Source: Erysipelotrichaceae bacterium
Lineage (GTDB): Bacteria; Bacillota_I; Bacilli_A; Erysipelotrichales; Erysipelotrichaceae
NCBI GenBank assembly: GCA_024709285.1
Contig: JANJWY010000046.1
Span: 1-33,263, forward strand
Length of the DNA stretch: 33,263 bases
Direction: 5' to 3'
Part shown: piece by piece, positions 15,679-23,049 of the stretch
Position numbering within the stretch: the first letter of the stretch is position 1
Layout: each line of letters opens with the position of its first letter
The notes under the pieces: generated by a model
Databases searched by the model: none
The model's input: only the letters and a program-made list of their open reading frames with translations
What the model was told of the DNA's origin: nothing
Made by a program: the position numbers and the translations under genes

Positions 15679-15687
15679 TGATATAAT
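15679..15687 (+). promoter_or_regulatory. Extended -10 promoter of dnaE
   Basis: TGATATAAT is an extended -10 box 27 bp before the GTG start. No convincing -35 is seen. Confidence 0.5.
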
Positions 15688-15713
15688 ATAAATACATTGA
15701 AAAGAGTGATGTT

Positions 15714-18700
15714 GTGAGCGTTCATCTGTATACCTTAAGCCATTTTTCACTTCTGCAAGGGCTTATGTCTATAGAACAATTAGTAATTACCGCGAAGAAA
15801 CGCGGCTTTTCAGCAATTACATTAAGTGATTTAAATACTCTTTTTGGAGTACCGGAATTCATCAAGCAGTGTAAAAAACATGAAATAAAGCCTCTGATCG
15901 GCTGTATCATTGATTTTGAATATCAACAGCAATCTGTTCCTGTCATATTGATTGCCAAAAATCAAAAGGGCTATCAGCAGCTGATCCTTCAATCAACTTT
16001 AGCCAATCAGTCAAAGACTAAGGTTGCTCTGTCAGACACACTTAAAGACTATGACCAGCTCATCGCCATCGTTCTTTCAGAAGGCGGGTGGCTGGAAGGT
16101 GAGTTCATACAAAATGACCAGAAAGCACTTTATGATAAGCTGGATATCTTAAAATCGGTGTTCAGTGATATCTACATCGGATTGTCCACCAATGAGTCAC
16201 CCTTTTGGAAACAGCTGAATCAGTGGGCTAAAGGAATGATTGCCTCTAAGGGATTAAGAACTGTCGCCGTACCGAAAGTGTATTATGCGGATGAGGAAGA
16301 TTATGAGGCCTATCGGATCGTTCGAGGGATCCGATCGGGATTGACCATTAAAGATAAATCACTGATACATCAACCCCATCGCCATATGCTGGATACAAGT
16401 GAAATGGTAACCTTATACGACATTGATGATTTGATTGCCAGTGACGAAATCGCACAAAAATGTGATGTGATCGACATTAATAATATGACTTCATTACCGA
16501 AATTTCCTTTGAATGAGGGTGTCAACAGTAAACAGTATCTGACACAATTGTGTCTTTTCGGATTAAAGAAACGTTTCAACGGAGAAGTACCGGATGGATA
16601 TCATGCACGTTTGAAATATGAGTTGGAAGTCATAACTTCAATGAATTACGAAGATTACTTTCTGATAGTATGGGACTTGATCCGCTTTGCCAAAACACAG
16701 GGAATATATGTCGGTCCGGGAAGAGGTTCTTCTGCCGGCTCTCTTGTTGCGTTTGTATTGGGCATTACTCACGTAGATCCCATCGTATACGACTTGTTGT
16801 TTGAACGTTTCTTAAATCCCCAGCGCATTTCCATGCCTGACATCGATATCGACTTCCCTGATAACCGCAGAGATGAAGTGATTCGCTATGTCAAAGAGAA
16901 GTATGGAGAGAATCACATTGCCCATATTGTGACATTTGGTACTTTGGCAGCAAAGCAGTGTTTGCGTGATGTCAGCCGTGTATATGAAATTCCTTTAAGA
17001 GATGTGGATATGTTGAGCAAAGCGGTTCCTAATGCAATTAAGATATCACTTCAGGAAGCATACGATCAGTCTGACCGTTTTCGCACCGCACTTTCCTCGG
17101 ACATCGCTTTACAACGAGTTTTTGAAATGGCAAAACAGCTCGAAGGACTGCCTCGTCATGTGTCGACCCATGCCGCCGGTATCGTTATGTCCAAGTATCC
17201 GCTTCAAAAGGTTGTGCCATTAATTTCAGTCGAAGAAGATTTATTTTCAACCCAGTATTCCATGGAATATCTCGAAGACATCGGCTTAATTAAAATGGAC
17301 TTCTTGGGATTGAGAAACTTAACGATCATCGATGAAATCGTCAATCGGATGGATGTGTCCATTGACATACTGAAAATACCGCTCGATGATCAAAAGACGT
17401 ATCAACTGATCAGCAATGGCGATACGGTCGGTGTCTTTCAACTCGAATCCGAAGGGATGAAGTCATTGATTCGCAAAATGAAACCGGATCGCTTTGATGA
17501 TATCGTGGCAACCATCGCTTTGTTTCGTCCGGGTCCGATGGAGAATATTCCTTTGTATTTGAAGATGAAAGCAGAACCTTCGAAAATCACTTATTTGCTG
17601 CCACAATTAGAGCCAATCTTAAAATCTACCTACGGCATCATGATTTATCAGGAGCAAATCATGCTTGTGACCCAGCGGATTGCCGGTTTCAGTTTGGCGA
17701 AAGCAGATATCCTGCGCAAAGCCGTCAGTAAGAAAAAAGAAGATGAAATCCTAGCATTAAAACAGGATTTTATTTCCGGTTGTGTAAATAACGGAGTCAA
17801 TGAAAATGTTGCTATAACACTTTTCGATTTGATTTTGAAATTTGCAAATTATGGTTTCAATAAATCACATTCAGTGGCTTATGCACTTATTTCCTATCAG
17901 ATGGCTTATTTGAAAGCAAATTACCCGCTATTGTTTTATACCAGCCTTTTAACCAGTGTTATTGGTACGGAAGGGAAAACTTCAGAGTACCTGGATGAGT
18001 GCCGTCAGCGCGGTGTCAGAGTTTTGCCTCCTTCGGTAAATTCAAGTAAAGACAAGTTTGTCATCGAAGGAAAGGCGATCCGTTTTCCGATCGTTGCTGT
18101 TAAAGGAATCGGACAGGCTGCTTATTCGCTTCTGAAAAATGAACGCGATGAGCGTGGGATTTTTACCGATTATTATGATTTCGTTGCACGAATGCTTGTC
18201 CACAGGTTTCAGAGCAAGTGGATAGAGACACTGATCTATGCCGGTGCATTGGATGAGTTCAATCTGAGCCGGGCGACGATGATCGCGTCATTGGATGATG
18301 CAATCAGTTATGCTGATTTGGTGAGAATCGAGATCAGCGGTCAAAGCCGGATCGATCTTCAGCTGGTCAGCCGACCGATTCCAATCGTAGTAAAAGATCA
18401 GCCGTTATTGCGAAGTGAGAAGGAAAAGGAAGTTCTGGGATTTTACCTTGGAGAACATCCCTTGCTTTCTGTTCGGGCAAACAGTAAAATTAAGTATCCG
18501 CATATAAGTCAGCTGACGGGCAAAGTCGGTGATGTGACATTTATTGCGATGATACAGAGAGTCAAGACGCACCGCACCAAAAAAGGAGACATGATGGCTT
18601 TTGTCGGTGTCGGGGATGAAAGCAGTTTTATGGACTGTGTATGCTTACCCAATGTTTATCAGAAAGTCTGGGAGTTATTGCAAAAGGGAGCAATTGTTGA

Positions 18701-18767
18701 AATCAGCGGCAAAATGGAGGAAAACGGCAGTTGTCTTGTCAGAAATATCCTCTTGAAGCCTCAGTAA
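15714..18767 (+). CDS. dnaE: DNA polymerase III alpha subunit DnaE
   Basis: This 1,017-residue C-family polymerase has the palm carboxylates D376 and D378 (MPDIDIDFPDNRR) and D529 (LIKMDFLGLRNLT). It also has FRPGPMENIP, the KKKEDE/NYGFNKSHSVAYA fingers region, a helix-hairpin-helix (AVKGIGQAAY) and a C-terminal OB domain. In Firmicutes DnaE extends RNA primers before PolC takes over. The N-terminal PHP domain reads HLYTLSHFSLLQG, whereas the usual metal-binding form is HLHxHS, so PHP metal binding is probably lost. It is about 100 residues shorter than B. subtilis DnaE (1,115). The start is GTG with GAGTGA upstream. It is probably monocistronic, although the next promoter region begins at once. 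Confidence 0.95.
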   Translation: MSVHLYTLSHFSLLQGLMSIEQLVITAKKRGFSAITLSDLNTLFGVPEFIKQCKKHEIKPLIGCIIDFEYQQQSVPVILIAKNQKGYQQLILQSTLANQSKTKVALSDTLKDYDQLIAIVLSEGGWLEGEFIQNDQKALYDKLDILKSVFSDIYIGLSTNESPFWKQLNQWAKGMIASKGLRTVAVPKVYYADEEDYEAYRIVRGIRSGLTIKDKSLIHQPHRHMLDTSEMVTLYDIDDLIASDEIAQKCDVIDINNMTSLPKFPLNEGVNSKQYLTQLCLFGLKKRFNGEVPDGYHARLKYELEVITSMNYEDYFLIVWDLIRFAKTQGIYVGPGRGSSAGSLVAFVLGITHVDPIVYDLLFERFLNPQRISMPDIDIDFPDNRRDEVIRYVKEKYGENHIAHIVTFGTLAAKQCLRDVSRVYEIPLRDVDMLSKAVPNAIKISLQEAYDQSDRFRTALSSDIALQRVFEMAKQLEGLPRHVSTHAAGIVMSKYPLQKVVPLISVEEDLFSTQYSMEYLEDIGLIKMDFLGLRNLTIIDEIVNRMDVSIDILKIPLDDQKTYQLISNGDTVGVFQLESEGMKSLIRKMKPDRFDDIVATIALFRPGPMENIPLYLKMKAEPSKITYLLPQLEPILKSTYGIMIYQEQIMLVTQRIAGFSLAKADILRKAVSKKKEDEILALKQDFISGCVNNGVNENVAITLFDLILKFANYGFNKSHSVAYALISYQMAYLKANYPLLFYTSLLTSVIGTEGKTSEYLDECRQRGVRVLPPSVNSSKDKFVIEGKAIRFPIVAVKGIGQAAYSLLKNERDERGIFTDYYDFVARMLVHRFQSKWIETLIYAGALDEFNLSRATMIASLDDAISYADLVRIEISGQSRIDLQLVSRPIPIVVKDQPLLRSEKEKEVLGFYLGEHPLLSVRANSKIKYPHISQLTGKVGDVTFIAMIQRVKTHRTKKGDMMAFVGVGDESSFMDCVCLPNVYQKVWELLQKGAIVEISGKMEENGSCLVRNILLKPQ

Positions 18768-18772
18768 CTGAT

Positions 18773-18789
18773 TTCACACCGATTTCACA
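18773..18789 (+). promoter_or_regulatory. TTCACA direct repeat, possible PhoP-type box
   Basis: TTCACA occurs at 18773-18778 and 18784-18789, separated by 5 bp, within a tandem 11-bp repeat GATTTCACACC. B. subtilis PhoP binds TT(C/A/T)ACA-like hexamers spaced by about 5 bp. The repeat stands directly before an OmpR/PhoP-type regulator gene, which suggests autoregulation. A weaker TTCTACA follows at 18796. Confidence 0.5.
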
Positions 18790-18821
18790 CCAATGTTCTA
18801 CACTAATGTGGAGGTGAAACT

Positions 18822-19490
18822 ATGGCTAAGATTTTAGTTGTCGATGATGAAATACGCATTCGCGATGTTGTCAGCGAATATGCAACGGCCTATGGCTATC
18901 AAGTCGTTCAGGCTCAAGATGGTTTGGAAGCCTTAAAAAAACTGGATAAAGAAAAATTTGACATTGTCATATTAGATATTATGATGCCCAACCTGGATGG
19001 CTTTTCAGCTTGCAAACAAATCAAAGAAAAGCAGAATGTACCCATTATTATGTTAAGTGCACGTCAGGAAGAATATGATAAACTTTTGGGATTTGAGTTA
19101 GGAATCGATGATTATGTCGTAAAACCGTTTTCTTTAAAAGAACTTATGGCCAGAATCAAGTTGGTCATTGAGCGATATCATGGCAAAGAGAGCAAAACTG
19201 TCTCCTTTGATGGATTGACCATTGATTTCGATGGCCGCAATGTCTTTATCGATAATCAGAAAGTGAATATGACGCCCAAAGAATTCGAATTGCTGCTGTT
19301 TTTGGTCAAGCATAAAAATCAGGCACTTTCACGTGATGTTTTGCTTGATAAAGTTTGGAATTACAATTATTTCGGCGATGACAGAACCGTCGATACTCAT
19401 GTGAAGATGCTTAGGCACAGTTTGAAACACTATCGTCACATGATCGTAACTGTGCGCGGTACGGGGTACAAGTTTGAGACCAAACACTAG
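18822..19490 (+). CDS. OmpR/PhoB-family response regulator
   Basis: This 222-residue regulator has an N-terminal receiver domain (1-115) with the acidic pair D8-D9, phosphoacceptor D52 in VILDIMMPN, S79 and K101 (VVKPFS). A winged-helix DNA-binding domain follows (about 125-220) with KEFELLLFLVKHKNQALSRD and the conserved VDTHVKMLRHSL and RGTGYKF ends. It is activated by phosphorylation from the histidine kinase encoded next, with which it overlaps by 17 nt. GGAGGTG lies 5 nt before the ATG. The TTCACA direct repeat upstream points to a PhoP-like binding mode. The stimulus is unknown. Confidence 0.93.
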   Translation: MAKILVVDDEIRIRDVVSEYATAYGYQVVQAQDGLEALKKLDKEKFDIVILDIMMPNLDGFSACKQIKEKQNVPIIMLSARQEEYDKLLGFELGIDDYVVKPFSLKELMARIKLVIERYHGKESKTVSFDGLTIDFDGRNVFIDNQKVNMTPKEFELLLFLVKHKNQALSRDVLLDKVWNYNYFGDDRTVDTHVKMLRHSLKHYRHMIVTVRGTGYKFETKH

Positions 19491-20895
19491 GGGCATACGC
19501 TTTAAAACATGGTTATATCTGTTTTATCTGACGATCAGCATCCTTGCTTTGCTATGGGCGCTGCAGATCGTCTTTTTAAAGCCGTACTATCGTAACATGA
19601 AGATTACCGACATCCGAAATGTTGCCGGAGCGATAGAAGAGAGTCTTATTTCAGATAAACTAAGTGAAAATATCGTGCAGATAGCTGTTGAAAACAATGT
19701 CTGTGCGGTTATTTACAATAAGAACTACCAGATGGTGTACTCTGTGGATTCCTTGGGGGTCAACTGTTTTCTTACGCGATCACCCATCTCAGATCAGAAA
19801 GCTTTTATCGAGGAGTATGTAATTGAGGCTCAAGCCGTTGCGGGTTCAGATTATTACTTTACGATGCAAAACACCAATTTCCGTCAGGAAATGATTTTTT
19901 ACGGCAAGGAAGTCAAAGTAAATCTGACCGAGTTTTATATATTTATCAATGCTCCCATCGAACCACTGGACTCAACCATATCGATTCTGCAAGATCAGTT
20001 TATTTACGTTACGATTGCCGTACTCTTTTTGTCTACTGTTATATCCGGTATCATTTCATTTCGAATTGCCAGACCGCTGGCAAACATGACGGAGAGTGCA
20101 AGGAAGCTAGCCCATGGAGATGTCAATGTTAAATTTGATTATGGCGGATACAGTGAAATTGATGATTTGGCGGATACCTTGAACTTTGCGACCATTGAAC
20201 TGTCTAAGATGGATGAACTGCGCCGGGATTTGATTGCCAATGTGTCTCATGATATCAAAACACCTTTGACCATGATCAAAGCTTATGCGGAGATGATCAA
20301 AGAATTATCCGGAGATAACCCAGTCAAACGAAATGAACACCTGGATATCATATTAAGTGAGGCAAATCATTTAAACCGATTGGTCAACGACATGCTTCAA
20401 TTATCATTGAATCAGTCAAACAAACTCACTATTGATACGACACAGTTCTTTTTGAAGAAGAAAATGACTGAAATCGTCGGGCTTTTTGCCGGGTTTACGG
20501 ACTCAGGTCAAGTTGAAATCGAAATGAACATTGATCGCAAGATAAAGGTTGAGGCTGATGAAATCAAATTCGGTCAAGTAATGTTCAACTATATCAATAA
20601 TGCGATCCGTCATATCGGTGAGGATAAGAAAGTCATCATCAAAGCAGAAATAATTGATAAAACTGTCCGAATATCTGTCATAGATCACGGATCTGGCATT
20701 GAACCCCTTCATTTGCCATATATTTGGGACAGGTACTACAAAATCGATAAAAATTACACCCGTGAATCGGATGGCGGAACGGGTTTAGGACTTGCCATTG
20801 CCAAATCAATTTGTGTCGCTCATAACCTGAACTTTGGCGTAATCTCTTCAGAAGGAGAGGGAGCCACGTTCTTTGTAGATTTACCGCTGGTCTAA
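19474..20895 (+). CDS. Membrane sensor histidine kinase
   Basis: This 473-residue HisKA-type kinase has TM1 at about 13-34, an extracytoplasmic sensor region of about 140 residues (35-174), TM2 at about 176-197, and HAMP at about 196-248 (RIARPLANMTESARKLAHGD). The dimerisation helix carries H259 in NVSHDIKTPL. The ATPase domain has the N box FNYINNAIRH, G1 VIDHGSGIE and G2 GGTGLGLAIAK. There is no PAS domain between HAMP and HisKA. The start must be TTG at 19474 or nearby: the first in-frame Met (about residue 42) lies after TM1 and would delete the signal-anchor. The gene overlaps the response regulator by 17 nt, so the pair is co-translated. Confidence 0.9.
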   Translation: MRPNTRGIRFKTWLYLFYLTISILALLWALQIVFLKPYYRNMKITDIRNVAGAIEESLISDKLSENIVQIAVENNVCAVIYNKNYQMVYSVDSLGVNCFLTRSPISDQKAFIEEYVIEAQAVAGSDYYFTMQNTNFRQEMIFYGKEVKVNLTEFYIFINAPIEPLDSTISILQDQFIYVTIAVLFLSTVISGIISFRIARPLANMTESARKLAHGDVNVKFDYGGYSEIDDLADTLNFATIELSKMDELRRDLIANVSHDIKTPLTMIKAYAEMIKELSGDNPVKRNEHLDIILSEANHLNRLVNDMLQLSLNQSNKLTIDTTQFFLKKKMTEIVGLFAGFTDSGQVEIEMNIDRKIKVEADEIKFGQVMFNYINNAIRHIGEDKKVIIKAEIIDKTVRISVIDHGSGIEPLHLPYIWDRYYKIDKNYTRESDGGTGLGLAIAKSICVAHNLNFGVISSEGEGATFFVDLPLV

Positions 20896-20926
20896 AATTT
20901 ATTTTTCAATATCCGTCGGTTTGTTG

Positions 20927-20932
20927 TATACT
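20927..20932 (+). promoter_or_regulatory. Possible -10 box before trmN6
   Basis: TATACT lies 19 bp before the ATG. The candidate -35 (TTTTCA, 18-bp spacer) is poor. The 55-bp gap after the kinase gene has no clear terminator. Confidence 0.35.
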
Positions 20933-20950
20933 AATTGCTAAGGTGATTGT

Positions 20951-21637
20951 ATGAACAGAACGACGGATTTTTTACCGGGAAGCAAATTCAAGATTTTTCA
21001 GCACAAGGATATGTTTCGTATCAATACAGACACCTTTGCGCTTGCGACCTTCATGATGATCAAAAAAGGTGAGATCGTCTTGGATATCGGTACAAATAAT
21101 GGTGCATTATTAATCGAAGCCTCCCGTTTTAGCCCGAAAGAACTGATCGGTGTCGACATTTTTGACGAAGCTACAGATATAGCCAGAGAGAATTTTAATG
21201 AGCTCCATATCGAAAATTATCGTCTTTATACTTGCAGAGTTCAGGATTTGACTGTTGAACCTGTAGATGTCATTTTATGCAACCCACCGTATTTCAACCA
21301 GATGAATAAGGCAAACCGCAATCCCAATCCATATCTTGAAGCGGCCCGACATGAGATATTTTTACCATTGGTCGAACTGCTTGACTGTGTAAACAGAGAT
21401 TTGAAATCACACGGTCGTTTCTATTTGATTCATCGATAAGATAGTTTTGCTGAAAAAAAAAATGAAGCAGACAAAAGAGGGTTGGCACTGAAAAAATGCA
21501 TGCCGATCATCGATCATCGTAAGAAGAACAGTCATGCCATATGCCTTGAATTTATCAAGGGCGGCAATCAGGGGCTGATATTTATTAATCCGATGGAAAT
21601 CGGAAAGGAGACAGACAATGACGGGTACGTGGATTAA
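20951..21637 (+). pseudogene. trmN6: tRNA1(Val) A37 N6-methyltransferase, split by one in-frame stop
   Basis: The first 162 codons encode a class I methyltransferase like TrmN6/YabB: the SAM loop LDIGTNNGALLIEA at 44-57 and the catalytic NPPY at 111-114. Codon 163 is TAA (21437-21439), just after YLIHR, where relatives continue HRP/S-D/E-R. Beyond it the same frame stays open for 65 codons (DSFAEKKNEADKRGLALKK ... AICLEFIKGGNQGL), which matches the expected C-terminal third, and ends at TAA 21635-21637, overlapping the DUF554 start by 20 nt. The total of 228 codons is near the family length of about 245. A single TCA-to-TAA or similar change explains it. The N-terminal part alone lacks the last strands of the fold. 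A sequencing error or stop readthrough is possible. Confidence 0.85.
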
Positions 21638-22340
21638 TGTTGCTGCCATCATGATCGGCAGCTGTGTGGGGTTGTTTCTTAAAAGAGGCATTTCTGATAA
21701 GTTGGGCGGAAGCTTGATGCAAGCTGTCGGACTTTGTGTAGTCATCATCGGTATTTCCGGAGCATTGAAAAGTGAAGACATGATCATTACGATCGTTTCA
21801 TTGGCTTTTGGTGCGTTGGTAGGTGAATCCATCGATATTGAAAAGAAAATGGATACTTTTGCTCAAAAAATTGAAGATCGTTTCAGCAATGGAAAGGAAT
21901 CCGGATGGTTTGTCCGCGGATTTGTGACAGCATCACTGTTGTTTGCTGTCGGAGCTATGGCAATCGTAGGATCGATTGAAAGCGGACTCAATGGTAATCA
22001 CGAAATTTTAATCACGAAGTCTTTATTGGACTTTATTGCTTCAATCGTACTGACTGCGTCATTGGGGATCGGAGTTTTTTTCTCGGCTTTTGTCATACTG
22101 ATTTATCAAGGTTCTATCACATTGGGATCTACTTTGCTTACCACCTTATTTTCATCGAATCTGACCATGGTTATTACCGCAATGTCTGCGGCCGGCTATA
22201 TACTGATTTTTGGGCTGGGGCTGAATATGCTGAAGATAACAAAATTAAAAATCGGCAATTTTGTTCCTGCGATTTTCTTTCCGATTTTGTATTACAGTCT
22301 GATATTACCAGCTATTGAGTTTGTGTTCAGTTTTTTATGA
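21618..22340 (+). CDS. DUF554 family membrane protein
   Basis: This 240-residue integral membrane protein has about six hydrophobic segments and the family hallmarks: an N-terminal GTWINVAAIMIGSCVGLFLKRG, the GALVGESIDIE turn, SLLFAVGAMAIVGSIESGL and a C-terminal half with GLNMLKITKLKIGNF. DUF554 proteins (E. coli YqgA, B. subtilis YdfK) are inner-membrane proteins of unknown function. AAAGGAG precedes the ATG, which lies inside the 3' end of the broken trmN6 frame, so the two share a transcript. The next 200 bp contain the control region of the hydrogenase operon. Confidence 0.92.
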   Translation: MTGTWINVAAIMIGSCVGLFLKRGISDKLGGSLMQAVGLCVVIIGISGALKSEDMIITIVSLAFGALVGESIDIEKKMDTFAQKIEDRFSNGKESGWFVRGFVTASLLFAVGAMAIVGSIESGLNGNHEILITKSLLDFIASIVLTASLGIGVFFSAFVILIYQGSITLGSTLLTTLFSSNLTMVITAMSAAGYILIFGLGLNMLKITKLKIGNFVPAIFFPILYYSLILPAIEFVFSFL

Positions 22341-22366
22341 CATGAATGTCAGTTAAGAGAGAAGTA

Positions 22367-22384
22367 TTGTTAATTCATTAACAA
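22367..22384. promoter_or_regulatory. Rex operator
   Basis: TTGTTAATTCATTAACAA is a perfect 8-bp inverted repeat with a 2-bp centre and equals the clostridial Rex consensus TTGTTAA-N4-TTAACAA. Rex represses fermentative and hydrogenase genes when NADH is low. It lies 5 bp upstream of the putative -35 of the hydrogenase promoter. The rex gene itself is not in the window. Confidence 0.75.
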
Positions 22385-22389
22385 AGTTA

Positions 22390-22417
22390 TTGAAAAATTC
22401 ATGACATATGTTAGAAT
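22390..22417 (+). promoter_or_regulatory. Putative promoter of the hydrogenase operon
   Basis: TTGAAA (22390-22395), a 16-bp spacer and TAGAAT (22412-22417) form a reasonable sigma-A promoter. The leader would be about 120 nt and ends with a hairpin next to the first Shine-Dalgarno. Confidence 0.5.
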
Positions 22418-22508
22418 ATAACCATGATAAGATCTTTATTGTAGAAGCAGCAGAAGAGTAATAGGCTGCACGAAACTATTTTTTTTAGATATATATGTGA
22501 ATAATATA

Positions 22509-22530
22509 ACAAACATCAAAGGGTGTTTGT
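22509..22530 (+). promoter_or_regulatory. Hairpin just upstream of the hydC ribosome-binding site
   Basis: ACAAACATC (22509-22517) pairs with GGTGTTTGT (22522-22530; one G-U pair) around AAAG, followed by TTT and then GGAGGT (22534-22539). It could be a weak terminator/attenuator or a 5' mRNA stabiliser; the sequence alone cannot decide. Confidence 0.45.
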
Positions 22531-22546
22531 TTTGGAGGTAAAAGTG

Positions 22547-23041
22547 ATGCTGGAAGACAGACACCAACCATGTAATGGACACCTTCTATTTAATCAACAG
22601 GAAGTAATCAAAATCATTGATTTGTTTGACAGTAAAAGAAGCAACTTGATTCAGATTCTGCATCAGCTTCAAAATCTTTATGGTTTTTTACCGATTGAAA
22701 TTTTAGTTCAGGTGTCGAATAAAATGAGTGTTCCACTGTCTGAGGTTACCGGTGTCGTTTCATTTTATTCCTTCTTTTCTACACAGCCACGAGGCAGACA
22801 TACGATAAGAGTCTGTTTGGGAACTGCCTGTTATGTCAGAGGGGGAAAGAAGATCATTGAAAAAATTCAGGAACTATTGCAGGTTGATCTTGGTGGTACA
22901 ACCGAAGATCAGCGATTTACATTTGAAATAGCCCGTTGTATCGGGGCTTGCGGTTTAGCGCCGGCAGTAATGATTGACAATGAGGTTTATCGTCAAGTCA
23001 ATAGTAACAAACTCAAATCCATACTTGCTAAGTATGATTAG
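22547..23041 (+). CDS. hydC: HydC/NuoE-type [2Fe-2S] subunit of a multimeric [FeFe] hydrogenase
   Basis: This 164-residue protein has an N-terminal helical bundle (residues 15-80) and a C-terminal thioredoxin-like ferredoxin fold. Four cysteines for one [2Fe-2S] cluster are present: C90 and C95 (RVCLGTACYVRGG), C131 and C135 (ARCIGACGLAP). It corresponds to NuoE of complex I and HydC/HndA of soluble bifurcating hydrogenases, where it passes electrons to the FMN subunit. The ATG at 22547 is chosen because GGAGGT lies 7 nt upstream; the in-frame ATG at 22523 precedes that site. The stop is 8 nt before the next gene, whose Shine-Dalgarno overlaps it. This is the first gene of the operon behind the Rex operator. 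Confidence 0.9.
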   Translation: MLEDRHQPCNGHLLFNQQEVIKIIDLFDSKRSNLIQILHQLQNLYGFLPIEILVQVSNKMSVPLSEVTGVVSFYSFFSTQPRGRHTIRVCLGTACYVRGGKKIIEKIQELLQVDLGGTTEDQRFTFEIARCIGACGLAPAVMIDNEVYRQVNSNKLKSILAKYD

Positions 23042-23049
23042 GAGGTAGT

